A program made the position numbers and the translations under genes. Shown here piece after piece: positions 34,195-40,545 of a DNA stretch of 64,000 nucleotides. Origin of the DNA: Pseudomonas sp. G2-4 (GTDB lineage: Bacteria; Pseudomonadota; Gammaproteobacteria; Pseudomonadales; Pseudomonadaceae); the NCBI RefSeq assembly GCF_030064125.1, contig NZ_CP125957.1, positions 4,830,501 through 4,894,500 of the forward strand, written 5' to 3'. The stretch's first letter is position 1. Each line of letters opens with the position of its first letter. The notes beneath the pieces were generated by a model, which was given only the letters and a program-made list of their open reading frames with translations, was not told the origin of the DNA and searched no databases.

Positions 34195-34249
34195 GTGTCG
34201 ACCCTGTCTCCGTACATGTGTCCACCCTGTCCCCGGGTACAAACAGTCA
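34195..34249 (-). repeat. Degenerate tandem repeat, second copy of the 2275-2327 element
   Basis: On the reverse strand the units TTTGTACCCGGGGACAGGGT and ATGTACGGAGACAGGGTCGA are spaced like those at 2275-2327 and share the CGGGGACAGRGTGG core. It is probably an IS end relic. Confidence 0.45.
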
Positions 34250-34750
34250 GGGCTTGGCTTTGCTCTTATCGCCCATTTGAATATTTTTTAACCAACACCC
34301 TTCCCTTCAGTCATTCGTTCCGTTAGTATCCGCAGCGTTAGTACCAAGCTGAAAGTCAATTCCGGGTCGAACACATCTCCGCGGTCAGCCTTCCCTCAAG
34401 AGAAGCCTCACCGATAAAAAGAGACCGACCCCCTCGATGGTTTCCAGGTAACCCTTGCCCCAACACAGCCTTTGACCCAATGCAAAGGGTGTTGCCAAGC
34501 TCATTACTCTGAACGAACCAGCCTGCAAATTGATCAGGATCTTCACCCCGGGCCCAGAACCTTTGCCCTTGATGTGTTGCCTGCCCTCCTAAGTACCTAC
34601 CTGCCAGCCCAAGCGCGCACTTTTTATAGCGCTCAAACTGGCTGCTTTGTTCCAGTCGGGTTCTTCGTTCGACCAATGGTGGTCGATGTTACTGGAACGT
34701 TTTAACGTTGCACGGTTCTTAACCGTGTCATTTGTAGGAACACCCATAAC

Positions 34751-34975
34751 ATGTCTACTCAAATCCATACCCAGGACGCTATCCGCACCCTGACCAACGC
34801 TTTTGCCCCAATGAACTGCCTGATCATGGCCGCTCGCAAAGGCTGCTTCAGCTTCACCCTGGTCAACGAACACGGCATCGCTCGTCACAGCGAACGCCTG
34901 TACCCCGATCAATACTCCAGCGCCGAACCGCTGCAGGCCGTGATCGAGCGTACCCGTCAGGCACTGGTTGCCTGA
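34751..34975 (+). CDS. Small conserved hypothetical protein (74 aa)
   Basis: I recognise no named domain. The 74-aa protein starts 'MSTQIHTQDAIRTLTNAF' and has a beta-like centre ('GCFSFTLVNEHGIARHS') and a C-terminal helix. AGGAA precedes the ATG. It has a hairpin-bearing leader and is followed 23 bp later by a strong terminator, so it is a single-gene transcript. The size and form recall the small Pseudomonas-specific proteins of unknown function. Confidence 0.75.
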   Translation: MSTQIHTQDAIRTLTNAFAPMNCLIMAARKGCFSFTLVNEHGIARHSERLYPDQYSSAEPLQAVIERTRQALVA

Positions 34976-34997
34976 CACGCCGGAAAGGCTGAAACCC

Positions 34998-35028
34998 AAA
35001 AGCCCCGCCGAAAAAGCGGGGCTTTTTG
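34998..35028 (+). terminator. Terminator of the 74-aa gene
   Basis: AAAAGCCCCGC and GCGGGGCTTTTT form a strong stem around a 7-nt A-rich loop with a five-T tail. Confidence 0.9.
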
Positions 35029-35249
35029 TTGCCTGGAATTTCTCAACCAAGCGCAACGGCTTAAGCACTGGGAGATATAACAGTTATAACCGTTCGCTGA
35101 AGATGTTTTAAAAACAGTCCTTTACAGCGGGAATATGACACTACACTTCAAGTCAAGTGGCTTAAGCCGCTTCCGGCGGGCCTGAACCGATCCACAGCTG
35201 CCAAGCCCACACCCTTCAGGTCCCGCCCTTTTCACGCTTCGAGGGTTTT

Positions 35250-35732
35250 ATGGGTATCGCTGCCAGCGAACTGTGTCGATATGTGATCCGCCCGACGCTC
35301 CTTTATCTGGGGCGTCACAGCGCTACGGCGGAATCCCTGCTGCTGGGCATTGCCGCCAGCCAGTCGGCCCTGGGTTCGGCCCTGCATGATCGTCGCGGCC
35401 ATGGCCTCTATCGCATTCCCGAACCCCGCCACCAGGCGCTTTGGGACCATTACCTGGCGCTGGACCCGGAACGTGCCAGCCTGGTGCGGGGCCTGGCCAG
35501 CCAGCACGCCTTTCTCAGCGGCCCGCACCTGGAGCTGACCGTCAACCTGCGCTACGCCACGGCCATTGCCTGGATGCTGGTAGAGGAACAAAACACCCCG
35601 CTTCCCGAAGCCGACGATCTCCTGGGCATGGCCCGGATCTGGCGCCAGACCTTTCATCCCCAAGGCCGCCTGCGCGATTTCACTTGCGCGTGGCAAAACT
35701 GTGTTTCACCGTTGAATCAGGTCGCTTGCTGA
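35250..35732 (+). CDS. Conserved hypothetical protein (160 aa)
   Basis: The soluble 160-aa protein has no signal peptide. A GAGGG lies just before the ATG. It contains 'SLLLGIAASQSALGSALHD', 'GLYRIPEPRHQALWDHYLA' and 'LTVNLRYATAIAWMLVEEQ', a helical pattern reminiscent of phage-type structural or muramidase-associated proteins, but no catalytic motif is clear. It stands alone between a terminator and the fadL-type gene. The function is unknown. Confidence 0.7.
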   Translation: MGIAASELCRYVIRPTLLYLGRHSATAESLLLGIAASQSALGSALHDRRGHGLYRIPEPRHQALWDHYLALDPERASLVRGLASQHAFLSGPHLELTVNLRYATAIAWMLVEEQNTPLPEADDLLGMARIWRQTFHPQGRLRDFTCAWQNCVSPLNQVAC

Positions 35733-35877
35733 CAGGAAATTTAGAAACTTCCTACAACGTTCGCGAATTTGGTCGGATTGTCCTACAAAACCACTCTAAA
35801 TCAAGCGAAACGGGCTATAGCGCTTGAACGAAAATGTTGGTAATTTTCGCCCCGGTGATCATCAGGAGTTTCTAACA

Positions 35878-37152
35878 ATGAAAAAAATCATGCTCAAAAC
35901 CACCCTTGGCCTTGCCGTGACCTTGGCATCCACGCAACTTTTCGCCAGTGGCTTTGCCTTGAACGAACAAAGCATCAGTGGCATGGGCACTGGTTTCGCG
36001 GGTCGTTCTTCCTCTGCCGACGACGCAAGCACTGTATTTGGCAACCCTGCCGGCATGTCGCGCCTCAAGCGCCAGCAAGTCACCGGTGGTTTCGCCGCCA
36101 TTGACGCCTCCACTGACATCAACGATGCCAGCGGCACCCAATCCGGTACCAACAAGGGCGACATGGTGCCGCTCACCGGCGTGCCGATGGGCTATTACGT
36201 CAAGCCTATCGATGATCAATGGGCTTTCGGCCTGGGTGTCTATGCACCGTTCGGCCTGATCACCGACTACGAAAACAACTTCCAGGGCCGTAACTTCGGC
36301 AGCAAGAGCGAAGTGAAGGTCGTGACCTTCCAGCCAACCATCAGCTATGCCTTCAATGACAAGGTGTCGATTGGTTTTGGCCCGACTATCAACCGGATTT
36401 CTGGCGCCCTGGAATCGTCGCTGAGCGTACCGGGCCTGCCCGAGGCCGGCGTAGAGATCAAGGGTGACGACATTGGCTACGGCTATAACATCGGCGTGCT
36501 GGTCCAGGCAACCGACACCACTCGTGTAGGCCTGACCTACCATTCCAAGGTCAAGTACAAGCTTGACGGTCACACCGAAGTGAATCCGGGTGCTGGCACA
36601 CCTGCTCCCGTGCTGAGTAGCGCACGCTATGACGCTTCGCTGGACATCACCACCCCTGAGTCGGTGGACTTTTCCGTCACCCAGCAAATCAATGATGCCT
36701 GGACCGTCTACGCCGGCAGCACCTGGACTCGCTGGAGTCGCCTGAAAGAAATCACTGTGGAAAACGAAGGCACCAGCACTGGCGGCGGCTTTGTGAACCC
36801 TGCTCTCGGCACTATCACCGAAGAACAAAACTGGCATGACACTTGGGCCTACGCCATCGGTACCTCCTACCAGTTGAACAAACAGTGGGTACTGCGTACC
36901 GGCCTGACCTTCGACCAGTCGCCGACCAACAACCTGGACCGCTCGCCACGCATTCCGACCGGCGATCGGACCATCTTCAGCCTGGGTGCCGGCTGGAGCC
37001 CAACCGAAGACCTGACCATTGACGTGGCTTACTCTTACCTCAAGGAAGAAAAAGTCAACGTCGGCGGCAGCAATGCATTCGGCCAGTCCTACAACGCTGA
37101 ATACGAAAACAGCGCCAACGGTTTCGGTGTCGGTGCTACCTACCGCTTCTGA
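35878..37152 (+). CDS. FadL/TodX-family outer membrane transport protein
   Basis: This 424-aa outer-membrane beta-barrel lets long-chain fatty acids or other hydrophobic compounds enter. A signal peptide ends at 'TQLFA|SGFALNEQS'. Family signatures are 'GTGFAGRSSSADDASTVFGN' followed by 'PAGMSRL', 'YGFGLGVYAPFG'-like and 'TRVGLTYHSKVKYKLDGH', and the terminal Phe of 'ATYRF'. The start at 35878 has CAGGAG. The leader has a near-palindrome GGAAATTTAGAAACTTCC at 35735-35752 that might be an operator. A bidirectional terminator follows. Confidence 0.93.
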   Translation: MKKIMLKTTLGLAVTLASTQLFASGFALNEQSISGMGTGFAGRSSSADDASTVFGNPAGMSRLKRQQVTGGFAAIDASTDINDASGTQSGTNKGDMVPLTGVPMGYYVKPIDDQWAFGLGVYAPFGLITDYENNFQGRNFGSKSEVKVVTFQPTISYAFNDKVSIGFGPTINRISGALESSLSVPGLPEAGVEIKGDDIGYGYNIGVLVQATDTTRVGLTYHSKVKYKLDGHTEVNPGAGTPAPVLSSARYDASLDITTPESVDFSVTQQINDAWTVYAGSTWTRWSRLKEITVENEGTSTGGGFVNPALGTITEEQNWHDTWAYAIGTSYQLNKQWVLRTGLTFDQSPTNNLDRSPRIPTGDRTIFSLGAGWSPTEDLTIDVAYSYLKEEKVNVGGSNAFGQSYNAEYENSANGFGVGATYRF

Positions 37153-37191
37153 TGATTCACGGCGAAGCTGAACGCCTCGCCCGCTGTAACG

Positions 37192-37229
37192 AAAAAAGCC
37201 CCGCACTCTGCAAAGAGCCGGGGCTTTTT
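37192..37229. terminator. Bidirectional terminator between the fadL-type gene and the peroxidase gene
   Basis: AAAAAAGCCCCG and CGGGGCTTTTT form an 11-bp stem, with A- and T-runs on both sides, between two convergent stops. Confidence 0.88.
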
Positions 37230-37241
37230 CGTGGCTGACGG

Positions 37242-37793
37242 TCAGGGTTTCGAAGCGATGGCCGTCTCTACGGCCTTGATGAACTCAGGATCATCGGGCT
37301 TGATCCGACTGGAAAAACTGCCAACGACCTTGCCCTGGCGGTCCACAACGTATTTGTAGAAATTCCATTTCGGCGCACCAGATTGTTCGGCCAAATGCTT
37401 GAACAACGGAATGGCATCAGCCCCACGTACCGGTTGCGGTTCAGTCATGGTGAAAGTCACGCCGTAGTTGACGTAGCAGACCTTGGCCGTTTCCGCGCCG
37501 TCCTTGGACTCCTGCTTGAAATCGTTGGACGGCACGCCCAGTACTTGCAGATCTTGATCCTTATAGCGCTGGTTAAGCGCTTCGAGGCCTTTGAATTGCG
37601 GGGCGAAGCCACAAAAGCTGGCGGTGTTGACCACCACCAGTGGCTTGCCGGCGAAGCGTTGGCACAGGTCGATGGTCTCTTTGGCCCGCAGCTTGGGCAA
37701 CGAACCCTCCAGCAACGGTGGGCAATCGGCCGCCCATACGTGCCCGGTCACAGCCAGCAACAGAGCGGGAACAGCAAGCCAGCGTATCGACAT
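37242..37793 (-). CDS. Periplasmic glutathione peroxidase-like thiol peroxidase
   Basis: The 183-aa protein has a signal peptide ending 'GHVWAAD', so it is periplasmic, unlike the common cytoplasmic form. The peroxidatic Cys is Cys61 in '[18 protein letters not shown]'. '[12 protein letters not shown]' and '[17 protein letters not shown]' supply the conserved Asn/Trp/Asn region (the Gln of the tetrad is replaced or shifted). It probably reduces peroxides with thioredoxin-like donors. It precedes a convergent terminator. Confidence 0.9.
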   Translation of the reverse strand: MSIRWLAVPALLLAVTGHVWAADCPPLLEGSLPKLRAKETIDLCQRFAGKPLVVVNTASFCGFAPQFKGLEALNQRYKDQDLQVLGVPSNDFKQESKDGAETAKVCYVNYGVTFTMTEPQPVRGADAIPLFKHLAEQSGAPKWNFYKYVVDRQGKVVGSFSSRIKPDDPEFIKAVETAIASKP

Positions 37794-37860
37794 TTCGCAA
37801 TCTCCTTGAAAGCACCTCAGACCACGACGTTACTCCGCAGCGCCTGACTCCGTCCACCGC

Positions 37861-37980
37861 TCAGCAGTTACCCATACCCAATTGCATCAAGGCCAACCCG
37901 CCCTGATGCCAGCCCCACCAGGCGAACGCCAGCAGCAGGCCAGCGCCGGCCGCGACCAACCACGGACCGACGCGACTCAT
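37861..37980 (-). CDS. Small membrane protein (39 aa) coupled to the MFS gene
   Basis: A 39-aa reading frame starts with an ATG that overlaps the MFS stop by four bases (ATGA at 37977-37980). It has one hydrophobic helix 'WLVAAGAGLLLAFAWWGWHQ' and a Cys at the end. The overlap and a clear single-span form support a real gene. It could be an accessory subunit or stabiliser of the transporter. It is too short to be identified by family. Confidence 0.6.
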   Translation of the reverse strand: MSRVGPWLVAAGAGLLLAFAWWGWHQGGLALMQLGMGNC

Positions 37981-39185
37981 GCCGCACCGGCCTGAGCTTG
38001 CAGGCGCGCCACCGGACGCTCCCGCACCGGCCAATTCAAGGCCGCAGCCAACAAGCTGAGCAGGATCGACACCTGCCAGATCAAGTCGTAGCTGCCGGTG
38101 CGGTCGTACACCACCCCGCCCAGCCAACCACCGAGGAACGAACCCAACTGATGGAACAGGAACACGATCCCACCGAGCATCGAGAGATTTCGCACACCGA
38201 ACAAGGTCGCGACGGTGCCATTGGTCAAGGGCACGGTGGACAACCACAAGAAGCCCATCGCCATCCCGAACGCATAGGCCGTGGTGGTGGTCACCGGCAG
38301 CCACAGGAACAAGCCGATCACCACCGCTCGCACCAGATACAACCCCGTCAGCAGCCGAGGCTTGGACATGCGTCCGCCCAGCCAACCGGCGGTGTAGGTG
38401 CCAAAGATATTGAAGAGCCCGACCAGGGCCAGCACGGTGGTCCCGACGCTGGCCGGCAGGTGTTGGTCCACCAGGTAGGCCGGCAAATGCACGCCGATGA
38501 ACACCACCTGGAAACCGCAGACAAAAAAACCAATCGCCAGCAGCCAGAACCCCGAATGGCTGCACGCCTCGCGCAACGCCTCGGACAAGGTCTGCTCGTG
38601 GCCCAGCAGCGGCGCCGGCACGTCCTTGAGCATGCTCACCAACGGCACGATCAACGCCACCAGCAAGCCCAGCGCCAGCAAGGCCGCCGACCAACCGAGC
38701 CAGCCGATCAGCCCCAGCGTGCCGGGCAACATGGCGAACTGGCCGAAGGAGCCGGCGGCACTGGCGATGCCCATGCCCATGCTGCGTTTTTCCGCCGGCA
38801 CGGCTCGCCCGACCACGCCGAGGATCACCGAGAACGACGTGCCAGACAGGCCAATGCCAATCAACAGACCCGCACTCAACGACAGCGACCATGGCGAGTC
38901 GGCCATGCCCATGAACACCAGGCCAATGGCGTAGAGAACACCGCCGACCAGCACCACTTTCGCCGCACCGAAGCGGTCGGCCAACGCGCCGGTAAACGGC
39001 TGCGCCAGGCCCCAGATCAGGTTCTGCAAGGCAATGGCGAAGGCGAACACCTCGCGGCCCCAGCCGAACTCGGCACTCATGGGCGCCAGGAACAGGCCGA
39101 AGCCATGCCGCACGCCCAGGGATAACGCCAGGATCAGCGCGCTGCCCACCAGGACCCAACCACAGGTACGCCACATCGATGTCAT
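37977..39185 (-). CDS. MFS transporter (oxalate/formate-antiporter-like)
   Basis: This 402-aa protein with twelve predicted helices contains 'VRHGFGLFLAPMSAEFGWGR' in helix 1, 'GLAQPFTGALADRFGAAKVV' as the motif A region and 'GFFVCGFQVVFIGVHLPAYL' mid-protein, all typical of the monocarboxylate/oxalate-formate antiporter-like branch. GGAG precedes the ATG at 39185. The MarR-type gene lies upstream on the same strand with a 52-bp gap containing a perfect 16-bp palindrome, the probable operator. Confidence 0.88.
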   Translation of the reverse strand: MTSMWRTCGWVLVGSALILALSLGVRHGFGLFLAPMSAEFGWGREVFAFAIALQNLIWGLAQPFTGALADRFGAAKVVLVGGVLYAIGLVFMGMADSPWSLSLSAGLLIGIGLSGTSFSVILGVVGRAVPAEKRSMGMGIASAAGSFGQFAMLPGTLGLIGWLGWSAALLALGLLVALIVPLVSMLKDVPAPLLGHEQTLSEALREACSHSGFWLLAIGFFVCGFQVVFIGVHLPAYLVDQHLPASVGTTVLALVGLFNIFGTYTAGWLGGRMSKPRLLTGLYLVRAVVIGLFLWLPVTTTTAYAFGMAMGFLWLSTVPLTNGTVATLFGVRNLSMLGGIVFLFHQLGSFLGGWLGGVVYDRTGSYDLIWQVSILLSLLAAALNWPVRERPVARLQAQAGAA

Positions 39186-39200
39186 TGTTATTCTCCGCTC

Positions 39201-39216
39201 GCGGGTATATACCCGC
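39201..39216. promoter_or_regulatory. Candidate MarR operator before the MFS gene
   Basis: GCGGGTATATACCCGC is a perfect 16-bp palindrome in the MarR-MFS gap. The same core GTATATACCC recurs at 39647-39662 before the MarR start. Confidence 0.7.
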
Positions 39217-39237
39217 TTGTCATCGAACGAACCGGCT

Positions 39238-39642
39238 TCACGCCAGTTCATCCAGCAAGGCCAGCAATGCCGAGCGCTTCTCGGCCCCCAGCTTTTCGAT
39301 CAATCGTTGTTGCGCCGCCTCCCAGGCCGGCAACGCCGCCGCCAACCGGGCATGCCCGGCGTCGGTCAGGACGACGATGCGGTTGCGCAGGTCTTCACCC
39401 TCGGCCAGCGCCACCAGCCCCTCGCCTTCCAGCACCCGCAGGTTACGCCCCAGGGTGCTGCGGTCCAGGCCCATGGCTTCGGCCAGGGAAGAGATACTCG
39501 GCTGGTCCAGGCGCGCCAGGTTGCTCAGCAAAGAATACTGGGCAACGTTGATCCCGAAGCCGTCGAGGGCGCCGTCGTAATACCTGCTGACGCCACGCGC
39601 GGCGCGACGCAGGTTGATGCACAAGCATTGGGAAGGAAGCAT
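39238..39642 (-). CDS. MarR-family transcriptional regulator
   Basis: The 134-aa winged-helix protein has 'LARLDQPSISSLAEAMGLDR' and 'STLGRNLRVLEGEGLVAL' as the recognition region and 'DLRNRIVVLTDAGHARL' as the wing. It binds as a dimer and probably represses itself and the downstream MFS gene. Two copies of a GGGTATATACCC-type site lie before the two genes. The start at 39642 is chosen as the first one with the family N-terminus; the operator is only 4 bp upstream of it. Confidence 0.87.
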   Translation of the reverse strand: MLPSQCLCINLRRAARGVSRYYDGALDGFGINVAQYSLLSNLARLDQPSISSLAEAMGLDRSTLGRNLRVLEGEGLVALAEGEDLRNRIVVLTDAGHARLAAALPAWEAAQQRLIEKLGAEKRSALLALLDELA

Positions 39643-39646
39643 GGTG

Positions 39647-39662
39647 CGTGTATATACCCGTG
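39647..39662. promoter_or_regulatory. Candidate MarR operator before marR
   Basis: CGTGTATATACCCGTG shares the GTATATACCCG core with the perfect palindrome at 39201 and lies 4 bp before the start codon, where bound protein would block initiation. Confidence 0.6.
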
Positions 39663-39703
39663 ATTGAGGGAATGCAAATTTTAAATGGGGAAACACAGAA
39701 CCC

Positions 39704-39837
39704 TGTGGCGAGGGGATTTATCCCCGTTGGGCTGCGCAGCAGCCCCAAGAAGGGCTGGATGCAGTCAACCTGACACACCGAGGTGGCTGGTCTGAGGGCT
39801 GCTGCGCAGCCCAGCGGGGATAAATCCCCTCGCCACA
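39704..39837. repeat. REPIN-type inverted repeat, ATTTATCC variant
   Basis: TGTGGCGAGGGGATTTATCC is mirrored by GGATAAATCCCCTCGCCACA. The inner GGGCTGCGCAGCAGCCC is shared with the other TGTGGCGAG elements, so this is a third sub-family. Confidence 0.8.
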
Positions 39838-39926
39838 ATGAACCCACCAAATCCTGAATAAACATGATAAATATCAATAAGTTAGACAAATAATCCCTCA
39901 CAACCACTCATCACTCAACGTCCAAC

Positions 39927-39973
39927 ACCTGTCATCTCTGACAGGTTTCAGACGGTTTGAATCGAGCTATAAC
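39927..39973 (+). promoter_or_regulatory. lux box and -10 box of the HTH-only LuxR gene
   Basis: ACCTGTCATCTCTGACAGGT (39927-39946) has perfect 8-bp inverted arms and fits the quorum-sensing consensus CT-N12-AG. The sequence closely resembles the P. aeruginosa las/rhl boxes. After exactly 21 nt stands TATAAC (39968-39973), the spacing of a promoter with the box centred near -42.5. The start codon of the LuxR-type gene is about 120 bp downstream. Confidence 0.78.
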
Positions 39974-40092
39974 GAACCCGTGCCTCCAGCCCTGTCCAGG
40001 GCCTGAAGAAGGGCCGTGCGAACCATGCCATCCAGCCGTAGGTAGATTGCGCCGCCCCCACGCCATCAATGATGATGAATGGGAGATTCCTC

Positions 40093-40368
40093 ATGCACCA
40101 CACTGTCGCTGTTTCCAGAAGCTCATCGCCCTACCAGGCCCGCCTTCAACCCCTGGAGAGCAAACAACCTCCAACCGTCCGACTGACAAACAGGGAAAGA
40201 GAGTTCCTGCAGTGGAGCGAGGCCGGCAAATCTTCCTGGGAGATTGCCGTGATCGTTGATTGCAGCGAGGCCAACGTCAATTATCATTTCAACAATATCC
40301 GTCGGAAATTCGGTGTCAGTTCGCGCCATTTGGCGGGGAAAATTGCGCGGGAGCGGGGGTTGATTTGA
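40093..40368 (+). CDS. LuxR-type regulator consisting only of a GerE-like HTH domain
   Basis: The 91-aa protein starts at 40093 after GGGAG. Residues 30-91 are a full LuxR/GerE helix-turn-helix: '[20 protein letters not shown]', '[20 protein letters not shown]' and 'RKFGVSSRH'. The 'GKSSWEI' form is that of acyl-homoserine-lactone-responsive LuxR proteins, including the invariant Glu, Leu and Gly positions. No autoinducer-binding domain is present here or as a remnant upstream. It has its own lux box. It lies next to the Rhs island, whose promoters carry related boxes, so it may be its regulator or a competitor of a full-length LuxR. Confidence 0.85.
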   Translation: MHHTVAVSRSSSPYQARLQPLESKQPPTVRLTNREREFLQWSEAGKSSWEIAVIVDCSEANVNYHFNNIRRKFGVSSRHLAGKIARERGLI

Positions 40369-40375
40369 GCGCTTC

Positions 40376-40404
40376 GATGGCGTCTCGGCGGTCGAGACGC
40401 CATC
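40376..40404 (+). terminator. Hairpin after the LuxR-type gene
   Basis: GATGGCGTCTCG and CGAGACGCCATC form a perfect 12-bp stem with a 5-nt loop, 8 bp after the stop. There is no T tract, so it may act as an RNA-stabilising or weak terminator structure. Confidence 0.55.
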
Positions 40405-40545
40405 CAACTCATTCGAAAACGGGGTACACATAAATAAGCTACGCGAGCTTTTTTAAAATCAGCACCCTATAACCATAACCAACGCTCCCCCCCTCCAATT
40501 GTCTCCGCTATCGACGTGATGCCTACTGCTTGGGCTGGGTCATAG

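Larger units (their letters stand above)
33697..34750. other. Gene-poor 1.05-kb stretch
   Basis: I see no convincing gene here. Short open frames at 33897-34217 and 34356-34676 have neither ribosome sites nor coding bias. Recognisable items are the DnaA-box-like pair (33801-33823), the degenerate repeat at 34195-34249, and an inverted repeat AACGTT-TT-AACGTT plus the hairpin CACGGTT-CTT-AACCGTG (34708-34724) in the leader of the 74-aa gene. Confidence 0.6.

Noticed and set aside
33897..34676. Two open frames of about 106 codons on the reverse strand
   Set aside because: No Shine-Dalgarno, no coding bias and no recognisable protein features; one includes the degenerate repeat.
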